The notes under the pieces are model-generated. The model saw only the letters and a program-made list of their open reading frames with translations, did no database searches and had not been told where the DNA came from. Positions 1 to 8,730 of a stretch of DNA of 64,000 nt are shown one piece after another; position 1 is the stretch's first letter, and each line of letters opens with the position of its first letter. This DNA comes from CBDFKQ01 sp965248855. GTDB taxonomy: Bacteria > Bacteroidota > Bacteroidia > Cytophagales > 172606-1. Made by a program: the position numbers and the translations under genes. The stretch lies in assembly GCA_965248855.1 (NCBI GenBank), contig CBDFKQ010000014.1, positions 496,001-560,000 on the forward strand. The letters run 5' to 3'.

Positions 1-696
1 GAATTGGAACCTTCTTTTAAGGCTGAATTACTCGATTATTCTCGAAATGGCGGAAACCTCATCATTACTGGCCCGGATGCAATTGATTATTTCAAAGATG
101 ATGTTGGATTGACCAATGTTAAAAAGCAGCCGGAGAAATTTTTAAATTTAGGTTTTAATGGACGTATAAGTACTATAAAAGCACACTGGGCACAAGTTCA
201 ACTGCCGAACAATGCGAAAATGATTGGTAAATTTTATTCGGATCAGGATTTTCGCTCGGCTTCTGATCCTGCGGCAGCCATTGTTCCTTATGGAAAAGGG
301 AAAATCGGGATGGTGTTTTCTAATTTGGGCTCTACCTATATCTGGCAACGCACTCAACTGGGGGCCGATTTTCTATCGGATATTGTATCCCAACTTTCAA
401 AGCCGGAATTGAAGGTTGAAGGCTCATCATATGTACATGTTAACCTGACTGTTAAAAATAATCAAACATTAATTCATTTAATTAATGCGACCGGTCATCA
501 TGACAATGAAAAAATTTACGAATGGGCTGAAGTGCCACCTTTGTACAATCTTAATATTCAGTATAAAACAAATAGAAAACCAACAAAATTAACCATCCAA
601 CCTGAGGGGATGAATCTTAGCTTTAATTACAAGGATGGAATTTTGAGTTTTGTTGTGCCTAAGTTGGATATTTATTCTATTGTTCAGGTTGATTAA
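1..696 (+). CDS. C-terminal part of a glycoside-hydrolase-like protein (5' end outside window)
   Basis: The reading frame is open from the first base and ends at TAA 694-696, so only the last ~231 residues are visible. The first half contains a GGNLIITGPDA stretch typical of the class I glutamine amidotransferase-like (trimerisation) domain found after the catalytic barrel in large secreted glycosidases. The last ~80 residues are beta-rich and resemble a small C-terminal beta-sandwich. No catalytic residues are in view, so substrate and family cannot be set. A convergent catabolic cluster (isomerase, oxidoreductase, dioxygenase) follows across a shared terminator, which fits a role in polysaccharide or glycoside use. 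The family call is an inference from domain flavour only. Confidence 0.5.
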   Translation, partial: ELEPSFKAELLDYSRNGGNLIITGPDAIDYFKDDVGLTNVKKQPEKFLNLGFNGRISTIKAHWAQVQLPNNAKMIGKFYSDQDFRSASDPAAAIVPYGKGKIGMVFSNLGSTYIWQRTQLGADFLSDIVSQLSKPELKVEGSSYVHVNLTVKNNQTLIHLINATGHHDNEKIYEWAEVPPLYNLNIQYKTNRKPTKLTIQPEGMNLSFNYKDGILSFVVPKLDIYSIVQVD

Positions 697-772
697 ATGC
701 GAATTTAAGTTGGATACTTAAACTTATATGTTCATAAAAAATTAAAATAATTTATATTCTATTTCAAAAAAA

Positions 773-809
773 AACAACATTGATAATCTATAAAGTTATC
801 AATGTTGTT
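773..809. terminator. Bidirectional terminator between convergent genes
   Basis: A perfect 14-bp stem (773-786 with 796-809, 9-nt loop) has an A-run on the left and a T-run on the right. It lies between the stop codons of two convergent genes and can serve both strands. Confidence 0.8.
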
Positions 810-866
810 TTTTCATTTACTTGAGATTTTAATTACAGAACAAGCACATTTGGTTTAAATAAATAT

Positions 867-1772
867 TTACAAACCATTTGCTAAAAGTTTTTCATCCAGA
901 AATTTTTTTGCTCTTGGCACATCAGTTTCTTCCAAATGTTCAATAATTATTGGGATATTTGGATAATGTTGGCTTAAGCGTTGTAAATAAAGATCATAAT
1001 TAAGAGATCCCAATCCGGGTGCCGGAAGTTCAATCATTCCTACACCACGCAATGCATGAGCTTCGCTGGCATCAATATTTGCCATTTGAACACCTTGTGC
1101 AGCACCGGCAAGTTTAACATCCTTAGCATGAGAAATTTTTATCTTATCAGACAAAGCATTAAAAATATGATTTAATGTATTATCCATTTGACCAATATTG
1201 TGCTCTTCAAAATAATTGGTTGGATCCATAAGCAAACCCAAATGAGAATCAGGTATATCGGCAAATAAACGCAAGGTTTCATCTACTGAGCCTATCACAT
1301 TATTTACATAAGTTTCAACTAAAAAGGTCACGTTATGTTCTCTTGCAAAACTTACTAAATCCTGAATTACTTTTCTGCATTCCTCATAACCTTCTTCAGT
1401 TTTGTTTTTCGGATGATGTACCCAATCACTATCGTTGTCAAACGTTCCGGATTCACTTATTACATAAGGAGAACCAAGTTCATGAGCATGTTTTATGATT
1501 TGCTTTAAATGATTAAGGTTTGCTTTTCGTTTATCAGGATTGGGGTGAACTAAATTTGTATAACCCGAAATGCATGAAACAGGCAAATTATGCCTGCGGA
1601 AAGTATCTCTTATTTTATTGCATTTTGCTGTAGTGATTTGATCAGTGCTAAGATCAATTTCCTTAAAAGAAACATCGAGTTGCACAGTATTAAATCCGAT
1701 TGAACGGATTTTTTGAGCTGTTTCTTCTAGTGTGTAAGGAAAATATCCGGTAAATATTCCTACCTGTATCAT
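867..1772 (-). CDS. Sugar phosphate isomerase/epimerase (xylose isomerase-like TIM barrel)
   Basis: A ~301-residue AP-endonuclease-2/xylose-isomerase-like TIM barrel. Visible metal-site candidates in the expected order are Glu in FLVETY, Asp in LLMDPTN, His in KISHAKD and Glu in IIIEHLEE. Such proteins isomerise or epimerise ketoses, inosose-like or keto-sugar intermediates; the substrate cannot be read from sequence. The ATG at 1772 (MIQVG) is preferred over an in-frame TTG two codons upstream. It lies 37 bp after the Gfo/Idh/MocA oxidoreductase on the same strand, and the PhyH gene precedes that, so the three probably form one operon under the divergent AraC gene at 3938. Keto-sugar dehydrogenase plus isomerase pairs of this type are common in Bacteroidota sugar-modification pathways. 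Confidence 0.85.
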   Translation of the reverse strand: MIQVGIFTGYFPYTLEETAQKIRSIGFNTVQLDVSFKEIDLSTDQITTAKCNKIRDTFRRHNLPVSCISGYTNLVHPNPDKRKANLNHLKQIIKHAHELGSPYVISESGTFDNDSDWVHHPKNKTEEGYEECRKVIQDLVSFAREHNVTFLVETYVNNVIGSVDETLRLFADIPDSHLGLLMDPTNYFEEHNIGQMDNTLNHIFNALSDKIKISHAKDVKLAGAAQGVQMANIDASEAHALRGVGMIELPAPGLGSLNYDLYLQRLSQHYPNIPIIIEHLEETDVPRAKKFLDEKLLANGL

Positions 1773-1809
1773 ATTCAAAAGGTTTAAGGTGAAAATTTTT
1801 TGCTAAAAA

Positions 1810-2910
1810 CTAACTATTCAAAATTTCTTCAATGGCTATTGCTCTGTGCTCTTTATAAGATAAATAGCAGGCATCCACAAGCGCCATCGTTTTTAAATTG
1901 TCTTTCCCGCTTATTTCCGGTTCTTTATTATCTTCAACAGCACACATAAGCTGTGACATTGGGCCTGCAAAAGCATCAGGAAACCAAACCTGATCCCAAC
2001 GCGGCTTAAACCATTGGCCGGGATATTTCATTGTTGAAAAATCAAGTGTGCTCGGTGTAGGTTCGGGATAAAAAGGCCAACCAATAGTTCCGTTTGCCAT
2101 TCCCTCAGTTCCTTCCACTCGCCATTTAATATAAATTTCGCTGTCGCCGCCTTCATGAACAGGCCCGGCCCACACATCATCCCAGGCAGATGCGCGAAAT
2201 CCATTTTCGTATTCTAAAATGTAAAGGGCGATACCATCTTCATGAGAAAATTTTTTCAATGTTCTTGGGTCTTGCGATACACTGCAAAACACACGTTCAG
2301 GGTCTCCGAATAAAAACCGGAAAGCATCAAGATGATGAATACTCATTGTTCTTAAGGTTGTCCAACCAAGTGCTTCCTGCCAGGGCATCCAATGTGGAAT
2401 GGCTCGCATATCAATTGATCCGAAAACCGGTTTTCCTAATAACTCCTGATTTAAAAGCGATTTACAAGCCCTGATGGACTGATCATACCGCATGTTTTGG
2501 TTCACACCAAGCATAATCCCGGCTTCATCACATAGCTTTACGATTTCTTTCGCCTCTTTAAAATTTACACCCATGGGTTTTTGGGCTAAAATTCCTTTTA
2601 TATTTTTGTGCTTAACAGCTTTTTGGATAATCTCTATTTGTAAATTTGGAGGAACTGCGATGTCGAGTATCTCTACTTCGGTATCTTTTAACAACTCTTC
2701 ATACGTATCATACACTTTTTTAATTCCGTGTCGATCGGCCACTGCCTGACTATTTGTTCTTGTACGCGAAGAAATAGCAACAGGGTTAAAACCTGCCTGC
2801 CTGTATGCCACCAATTGGCAGTCGGCCATTATAAAACCTGAACCGATGCAACCGATACCTATATTCTTATTTTTAGGCAGGTGCGGTAAATAGTCTAATT
2901 GAATATCCAT
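1810..2910 (-). CDS. Gfo/Idh/MocA family NAD(P)-dependent oxidoreductase
   Basis: A 366-residue protein with an N-terminal Rossmann motif (GIGCIGSGFI, about residues 18-27) and the family's central lysine motif as QKPMG instead of the usual EKP. A long C-terminal alpha/beta domain follows, containing the HHLDAFRFLFG segment where the family's catalytic His usually lies. Members oxidise or reduce a sugar hydroxyl or keto group using NAD(P). It is the middle gene of a three-gene minus-strand cluster, 48 bp after the dioxygenase gene and 37 bp before the isomerase. No signal peptide is seen, so it should be cytoplasmic. Substrate unknown. Confidence 0.88.
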   Translation of the reverse strand: MDIQLDYLPHLPKNKNIGIGCIGSGFIMADCQLVAYRQAGFNPVAISSRTRTNSQAVADRHGIKKVYDTYEELLKDTEVEILDIAVPPNLQIEIIQKAVKHKNIKGILAQKPMGVNFKEAKEIVKLCDEAGIMLGVNQNMRYDQSIRACKSLLNQELLGKPVFGSIDMRAIPHWMPWQEALGWTTLRTMSIHHLDAFRFLFGDPERVFCSVSQDPRTLKKFSHEDGIALYILEYENGFRASAWDDVWAGPVHEGGDSEIYIKWRVEGTEGMANGTIGWPFYPEPTPSTLDFSTMKYPGQWFKPRWDQVWFPDAFAGPMSQLMCAVEDNKEPEISGKDNLKTMALVDACYLSYKEHRAIAIEEILNS

Positions 2911-2958
2911 TAAATCATTTTAAATTTTAATACTAATAAGACTGCATTATATACCGGC

Positions 2959-3783
2959 TTAATTTACGTTTAATGTTATTTCATTTTCTTTCTTTAAAAA
3001 ATCTGCGTTGTCCGAAAGGCCTGTTGGCTTGGAAGAAAGTATTGCATCGTTTGGTACTACTTTCAACGGCGTGATACACGACATATTTTTTTCTCTGAAT
3101 GGCACATTATAACTTAAATTGTAGGCAGAAATTAGCGACCAGCGTGCTTTATCAGATAAATTCGCTTCAGACATATGAAGTAAATTACTGTGAAAAAATA
3201 AAGTATCGCCGGGCTTAAGTTCAACATGCACCTTTTCAAATCTTTTAAGGCTTTCTTCTATGAAATGCATGTCTGCTCCTTGTTGTTCCCCGGCAAACAA
3301 ATGTTCAATTCGTCCCATTTTATGCGAACCTTTTAATACCTGCAAACAACCATTTTCAATAGTAGCTTCTGTTAGTGCAACCATCACACTAATCATTGCT
3401 TCAGGAAATAAAAATCCGTTTTTATACCAATAACCATAATCCTGATGCCATTCCCATGCACCACCTACTTTAGGTTCTTTTTGCATTAGTTTTGAGTGAA
3501 AATGACAAACTTCACCCTCACCCAATAATTTTTGAACCGCTTCAGCCATCCTTTCTGTACGGGTGAGCAATCCATAAGTATCATCACCGGGGGTAAACCA
3601 AAGTGTAAGCTTAGTTCTTTTACCGCTTTGATCATTTAAGTCAAAAGCGTTGCTGCTAAGAATATTATCATCAGTAGCCAGGCCATACAATAAATCTATT
3701 TCTTCATTTGTAAAAAAACCGTTAACTATTATGTAACCATCTTTTTCAAATTGTTTCCTTTCCGGTTCGTTTATCTTATTCAT
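2959..3783 (-). CDS. Phytanoyl-CoA dioxygenase (PhyH) family Fe(II)/2-oxoglutarate oxygenase
   Basis: About 274 residues using the ATG at 3783 (MNKINEPER); an upstream in-frame ATG at 3810 adds nine unlikely residues. The facial triad is visible as HQD (WHQDYGYW, HxD) and the distal His in FFHSNLLHMS. A downstream Arg in KARWSLISAYN may bind 2-oxoglutarate. Family members hydroxylate small molecules, often sugars, lipids or amino-acid derivatives. It is the first gene of the minus-strand cluster and is divergent from an AraC-type regulator with 154 bp between start codons, a natural shared control region. Odd beside sugar enzymes, but this combination recurs in Bacteroidota catabolic loci. 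Substrate unknown. Confidence 0.85.
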   Translation of the reverse strand: MNKINEPERKQFEKDGYIIVNGFFTNEEIDLLYGLATDDNILSSNAFDLNDQSGKRTKLTLWFTPGDDTYGLLTRTERMAEAVQKLLGEGEVCHFHSKLMQKEPKVGGAWEWHQDYGYWYKNGFLFPEAMISVMVALTEATIENGCLQVLKGSHKMGRIEHLFAGEQQGADMHFIEESLKRFEKVHVELKPGDTLFFHSNLLHMSEANLSDKARWSLISAYNLSYNVPFREKNMSCITPLKVVPNDAILSSKPTGLSDNADFLKKENEITLNVN

Positions 3784-3937
3784 ACTATATTTTTTATGAT
3801 TATAGTGCAAAACTCGATAATTATTTTATAAGAAACTATTTGTTTTTACTCAAAAAAATAAACTTTTTAAACGTAAAATACCATTTATACAAGAAATAAG
3901 GTTAAGTTTATAAATGTATTTTTAAATTTGTATTAAC

Positions 3938-4783
3938 ATGAAGCCTCAAATTCAGAAATTGCCTCTTTCCGAACATTCATCTTTTCTGGCAGATAAGTTT
4001 ATCACTCCATATTTCGAAACACCCTGGCATTATCATTCGGAGTATGAATTGGTTTTAATATTAGAAGGCAACGGAAAGAGATTTGTCAGCAATCATATTT
4101 CGGATTATAATAAAGGCGATCTGGATTTTTTGGGACCTAATGTCCCGCATTTATATCGTAAGGAAAATACATATGACAATGGTGGTACTCTTGTAATACA
4201 TTTCAAAGAAGATTTTCTGGGAAATGGTTTTTTAAGTATCCCCGAAATGCAAAATATATCTCACTTATTTCAAAAATCACTAATGGGGCTTTCCATTCTG
4301 GGTAATACAAAGAAGTTTGTTGCCGGTAAAATGAACGAAATGTTGAGCTTAAAAGGCATGGAAAGATTGATATGCCTTCTTTTAATTTTAAATAGCCTTG
4401 CCAACAACCATGAGTTTGAATTACTATCCGGGCCGGAAATGAATGGAGATAATTATAAAGACAGTGACAGATTAAATAAGGTTTTTGAATATGTGATGGA
4501 AAACTTTAAAGAAGAAATAAGGTTGAACACGATTGCAGAAATTGCAAACATGAGTTACTCGGGTTTTTGCAGGTATTTTAAAAATCGTACTAAAAAAAAT
4601 TTCTCACACTTTGTAAATGAAATCAGAATTGGATACGCTTGTAAAAGGTTGATAGAAAGCGAAATAAGTGTAAATGAAATTTGCTATGAAAGCGGATTTA
4701 ACAACCTGACAAATTTTAACGAACAATTTAAAAAAATTGTAAAATGCACACCATATCAATTTCAAAAAAAGAGTAAAATTTGA
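3938..4783 (+). CDS. AraC-family transcriptional regulator with N-terminal cupin domain
   Basis: 281 residues. The N-terminal half has a cupin-like sensing region (PWHYHSEYELVLILEG, about residues 30-46). The C-terminal ~100 residues contain two helix-turn-helix units: IAEIANMSYSGFCRYFKN and VNEICYESGFNNLTNFNEQF, with the conserved FN..F..... TPYQF ending. Divergent orientation to the PhyH-Gfo/Idh-isomerase cluster makes it the probable local activator responding to a sugar or product of that pathway. The upstream spacer is very AT rich. Full-length for the family. Confidence 0.9.
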   Translation: MKPQIQKLPLSEHSSFLADKFITPYFETPWHYHSEYELVLILEGNGKRFVSNHISDYNKGDLDFLGPNVPHLYRKENTYDNGGTLVIHFKEDFLGNGFLSIPEMQNISHLFQKSLMGLSILGNTKKFVAGKMNEMLSLKGMERLICLLLILNSLANNHEFELLSGPEMNGDNYKDSDRLNKVFEYVMENFKEEIRLNTIAEIANMSYSGFCRYFKNRTKKNFSHFVNEIRIGYACKRLIESEISVNEICYESGFNNLTNFNEQFKKIVKCTPYQFQKKSKI

Positions 4784-4924
4784 ATTACACAGCCTTTTAT
4801 TAACGATCCCATCATAATTATTACTTTTTTTAAAGTTGCTTTTTTTTGTCTTTATTATACATTTAGCTAAAATTTATGAACTATAAATCACAAACTAAGA
4901 TTTAAAAAAAGTACTTTTTAAAAT

Positions 4925-4932
4925 TAACTTTG
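4925..4932 (+). promoter_or_regulatory. Candidate Bacteroidota -7 box
   Basis: TAACTTTG fits TAnnTTTG, 43 bp before the start of the 4976 gene. No clear TTG box lies at the usual spacing, so support is partial. Confidence 0.4.
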
Positions 4933-4975
4933 AGATTTAGTTTTGTTTTTCCCACACAACAATTAATTTATAATC

Positions 4976-5578
4976 ATGAAAAAATTTTTATTATCAGGTT
5001 GTTTTATTTTTTTAATTACCCCCGGGTTTTGCCAGAGTTTTATGCATGGGGCCGGTTTAAGTTTCTTATTTGTTGGTGCAGGGGAAAAGGATTTTTATTC
5101 TTCTGAAGGGATTACCTACTCGCCACGCTTTAATTTTTTAGAAACAAAAAGTCTTTCATTGTCAATAGGAATACCAATATCAATAGGTATTTCAGGAGGT
5201 TCTAAATCAACCACATCCGGTGCATACTCATCCACTACCAATACAATGGCCTTAATGTTTGATGCCCCTTTAATTTTTAATTTAAATTTAGGTGGAGGTT
5301 CTACAAAAGAAAATAAAAATAGGGTTGGATTTTTTATTGGGGCGGGGTATGGGTTTCATTCAGGTAAATTTCATGATAGGACATACTTCCAAAACTTATT
5401 TACCACTTTCGATAAACCGGCTGATAGTTACGTAATTAATGGTCCTGTTCAAAATATGGGCATGCGGTTTAGAGTAGGAAGAAAATACAGAAATATTGAG
5501 CTTAAGTTTTCTGTAATGGAAGGGGCAAATGAATTTAAACCAATCATATTTGGTTTTGCACCTATCTTTAATTTTTAA
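4976..5578 (+). CDS. Secreted outer-membrane beta-barrel-like protein, function unknown
   Basis: 200 residues starting with a clear signal peptide (MKKFLLSGCFIFLITPGFCQ, cleavage likely near residue 20). The mature part alternates hydrophobic and polar residues, is rich in Gly and aromatic residues (GVGFFIGAGYGFHSGK, MGMRFRVGRK) and ends in Phe, as small outer-membrane beta-barrels do. No catalytic motif is seen. It stands alone between an AraC regulator and a T9SS cargo gene on the same strand, about 120-190 bp from each. I do not recognise a specific family beyond the outer-membrane porin-like class. Confidence 0.6.
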   Translation: MKKFLLSGCFIFLITPGFCQSFMHGAGLSFLFVGAGEKDFYSSEGITYSPRFNFLETKSLSLSIGIPISIGISGGSKSTTSGAYSSTTNTMALMFDAPLIFNLNLGGGSTKENKNRVGFFIGAGYGFHSGKFHDRTYFQNLFTTFDKPADSYVINGPVQNMGMRFRVGRKYRNIELKFSVMEGANEFKPIIFGFAPIFNF

Positions 5579-5766
5579 GAATTCAATTATATGTTTTGAG
5601 AAAGATTAGAACTGAGGTTATATATGTAGCATCTTAGAATGGTTTTAATAAGTAGAATCATAAAAGTTTGATTAACTACTTTTAATGAAGAAACATTTTG
5701 CCACCCACATATATACCATCCCTTTTTTCAACTAAAATAAATAAACTGCATTATCGTTTCCCTTCC

Positions 5767-7317
5767 ATGATAAAAATATCAACCGCCTTGTTTTTTTTCT
5801 TTTTCACTTTAATTTCCATCGCTCAAAAGGAAGCTACCTTTTGGTATCTTAATGGCTATGCATTTGATTTTAGCCTAGGTGTACCTACCACCATATTTGG
5901 GACTCCCATACTGGATGGCGAAGGAATCGCTACCATGTCGGATAAAGATACAGGGCACTTACTATTTTACACTGACGGAAAAAAAGTATGGAATAAGTTT
6001 AATATATTAATGCCTAACAGTTATAATAATGGTAATGACCTTTGTTTTAATTTTTCCACTCAGGGAGCCCTCATAGTACCTGTGCCAAATCAAAAGTTTC
6101 AGTTTTATATATTTTCTATTCACCGGGAGCCCCCATTATGTGATTATCGGGGGCTGGAGAAGAAAGAACTTCGTTATTCTGTTGTTGATATGAGGCTTGA
6201 TAATGGGAAAGGCGATATAATCGATACGCTGAAAAACATATTTATATCAACCAACTTAACTGAAAAGCTTATAGCGATCCCGCATACAAACAATAAGGAT
6301 TTTTGGTTGCTTACACATGAATGGAGAAATAATACATTTGATATTCGTCTTATTACAGAAACGGGAATTAAATTAGAAAAAGTACTAAGCATTGGCTCTA
6401 TACACGGGAATTGGAATAACAACCCTGATTCTTTAAACTCCGATATTCAGCAAAGAAAAGGAGCTTTAAAAGCCTCTCCAAATGGAAAAAAACTGGCCTG
6501 TGCTATTGATCAAAATGCATTTGAGCTTTTTGATTTTGATGCCGGCACCGGTAATATTTCAAATCATATTAACTTGGGGATAAACAGCACTTCCAAAACT
6601 GTAGTGAACATATCGGGCGTTTCTTTTTCTCCCGATAATTCAAAACTATACGTTACTACTTCGTATTTAGATAGAAGCGTGCAGAAGAAACAAACCAAGC
6701 GTGATGATATTCGACAATATGATTTGAGTTCAGGTATCAGTCAGAACATTATAGCTTCAGGGAAGAGTATTATTGTAGATAATCCTAAAATCCTAAAATC
6801 ATCCGATACTTTTTTTAATTGGGGTGACGATATTCCATTACAATTAGGAATAGATGGCAGGCTTTATAGTAATATTTCTCAAACCCCAGTAGATTGTTTT
6901 TTCACGAATCATCCGTCAGTTGTTATTCAAAGGCCTAATAAACCGGGCTATGATTGTGAAATAAGTTTTCAAAATTTAGGTTTCAATTTTTTTAATGGTA
7001 GTTTAAGTTTTCCTAATTTCATTCAATCCTATTTTAATGGTATTATAGCTACATCTCATTTAAAAAATGATTATAACCTACCCTTTTCAATATTCCCAAA
7101 TCCTACAGATGGCAGCTTTCAGGTTAGCTTTAATGAGGGCTGCTTTGAAGCTTACACTTTAAAAATTATTACTATTACCGGGGTAATTTATAAAGAGCTT
7201 TTCATTGATACGCAACTTTCTGAAAAAATAAATGTACAATCTTTACCTTTCGGATTGTACATTATAGATATTACTTCTAAAAATGACCATATCACTAAAA
7301 AATTAATAAAAATTTAA
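5767..7317 (+). CDS. Secreted beta-propeller-like protein with T9SS type A sorting domain
   Basis: About 516 residues from the ATG at 5767, which opens a signal peptide (MIKISTALFFFFFTLISIAQ). A more upstream TTG in frame is ignored. The body carries propeller-like repeats (KASPNGKKLACAI..FELFDFD, VSFSPDNSKLYVTT) resembling WD40/YVTN surface proteins. The last ~75 residues match the type IX secretion C-terminal sorting domain: FSIFPNPTDGSFQVSF, then LYIIDI near the end and a Lys-rich tail. The protein is therefore predicted to be exported by T9SS and secreted or anchored at the cell surface. The upstream 120 bp contains no obvious operon partner. Function unknown; adhesion or surface display is an inference. 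Confidence 0.8.
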   Translation: MIKISTALFFFFFTLISIAQKEATFWYLNGYAFDFSLGVPTTIFGTPILDGEGIATMSDKDTGHLLFYTDGKKVWNKFNILMPNSYNNGNDLCFNFSTQGALIVPVPNQKFQFYIFSIHREPPLCDYRGLEKKELRYSVVDMRLDNGKGDIIDTLKNIFISTNLTEKLIAIPHTNNKDFWLLTHEWRNNTFDIRLITETGIKLEKVLSIGSIHGNWNNNPDSLNSDIQQRKGALKASPNGKKLACAIDQNAFELFDFDAGTGNISNHINLGINSTSKTVVNISGVSFSPDNSKLYVTTSYLDRSVQKKQTKRDDIRQYDLSSGISQNIIASGKSIIVDNPKILKSSDTFFNWGDDIPLQLGIDGRLYSNISQTPVDCFFTNHPSVVIQRPNKPGYDCEISFQNLGFNFFNGSLSFPNFIQSYFNGIIATSHLKNDYNLPFSIFPNPTDGSFQVSFNEGCFEAYTLKIITITGVIYKELFIDTQLSEKINVQSLPFGLYIIDITSKNDHITKKLIKI

Positions 7318-7540
7318 TAAACTATAAAACATACTACAAAGCTATTTATAAAAATATTTTTAGAAATGAAAGCAAAGTTCTTATAAGCATTCTTCAAAAG
7401 AAAATTAAAATTTATTAATAATAATACAATCTAAATATCACTATTATTCAGTAAGTATTTTTGGCAATAATAATAATAAAGTTTTAATATACTATTGTAC
7501 ATCTTTTAATCAAATTTTTAATATTTAATTTCAAAAATCT

Positions 7541-8077
7541 ATGAAACAGTTAAAGTTTATTGCCATCTTAGGGTTGGCATTAGTTTGTGGCATTTATCAT
7601 GCAAATGCCCAGAAAACTTCCCATTCCTATGGTAATTCTAGATGTATAACAGGTACTAAAATATCTACATTTTGGACAGTTACCTTTTATTAGTATAACC
7701 AGTCCGGTGACATTTACGGTAGTGGTCAGGGCAGGCAGCCCGATCTTATAAGCTCTAACGATCAGATTTTGGAAAATACAGATTACTGGGTAACACTTTA
7801 TGCAGATGCTCCCGGGTATCAAATAGGTGTTTTATATGTTTTATATGTTATGGATTGTATTATTCCGGATTACACAAAAGACCCTAACAAAATTTTTATT
7901 GTTGGTAAGGATGTTGATTATAAAAATCCGCATATTGGATTTAGAGTTAGAACTCTTAGTGGATTCGATTTTACCGTACCTTTCTCATTAAAATTAGGTG
8001 CTAACATAGGCTATTGCGGCCAATTTCCAAATTATATTGATGATATTCAACATACAATTGTTACAGCTCCTTACTAA
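7541..8077 (+). pseudogene. Secreted hypothetical protein interrupted by an in-frame TAG
   Basis: An ATG at 7541 opens a good signal peptide (MKQLKFIAILGLALVCG, cleavage after ANAQ) but meets TAG at 7691-7693 after 50 codons. The same frame continues open for another 128 codons to 8077 with sensible composition (ENTDYWVTLYADAPGYQ). The two halves therefore look like one ~178-residue gene with a single nonsense codon. An ATG at 7769 could start only a fragment without a signal peptide. The adjacent lipoprotein gene at 8108 is also broken. Family not recognised. Alternatives are a sequencing substitution, or two separate small genes, which is unlikely as the second half has no signal. Confidence 0.6.
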
Positions 8078-8107
8078 TTTCTATTATTCATAAAACATCT
8101 AAAACAT

Positions 8108-8578
8108 ATGAAAAAATTACTTCAGTTAATTATAGTGGCATTAGCGTTTTCAGCTTGTCGCCGAAAAGAAATAGCTACCACAAAATCTTTATACACCGCT
8201 GATTGAGCACTGTAGGAGGAATAGACCGTACTACTAACTTTACCGTTAAGTTATTTACTAATGATGGAAAAGAAGTTACGAATGAGGCATGTTAAGCCCG
8301 GTACTGAATATAAAATAATAGTATCAGGAGATAAAGCATTGTACAGGATAAAATCAAAACTTGGGTTTGAGATCATTGAAAACCCTTCGTTAAGTATGAA
8401 AAATGATGGTTCATATATTCCCTCCAATATTGCTATATTCAGCATCAAAACTCATAATGAAACGAGCAGTGGAATTTATGTTTCTATTGTGCCTATGCAC
8501 GATTATAATAATATGCTGTATAGAGAGAAACCAAAGAGTTTTGGATTACCTACTTATGTAAAAGCTAATAATAAATAA
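8108..8578 (+). pseudogene. Lipoprotein gene carrying two compensating frameshifts
   Basis: The ATG at 8108 opens a lipoprotein signal (LIIVALAFSAC, lipobox Cys near residue 17) and stops at TGA 8204. A neighbouring frame then continues plausibly (STVGGIDRTTNFTVKLFTND) to about 8290. The original frame resumes as VKPGTEYKIIVSGDKALYRI and runs to TAA 8576-8578. One lost base near 8204 and one extra base near 8290 restore a continuous ~156-residue lipoprotein with beta-rich composition. It follows the disrupted secreted gene by 30 bp, so the two were likely co-transcribed surface proteins. No family recognised. Confidence 0.6.
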
Positions 8579-8604
8579 AAAATTCCCATTATAATCTTAA
8601 TAAA

Positions 8605-8646
8605 TTCCAAAAAAAGCTGACTAAGATTGTCAGCTTTTTTTGGAAT
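8605..8646. terminator. Strong bidirectional terminator
   Basis: A long perfect stem (ATTCC, seven A, GCTGAC against its complement, 7-nt loop) sits between the broken lipoprotein gene and the convergent sensor gene. A-runs and T-runs lie within the stem. Confidence 0.8.
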
Positions 8647-8730
8647 ATAATATTAGTATATTTTATTTATTCACAATCGGGTCAATAAATAAAAATTGAT
8701 AAGGATTTGGCTTATTCATAAAATATTTTC

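Noticed and set aside
7541..8077. Amber codon read-through or recoding (for example pyrrolysine)
   Set aside because: No evidence for pyl genes or stop-codon reassignment; other genes end at TAG normally (for example 61529), so mutation or error is simpler.
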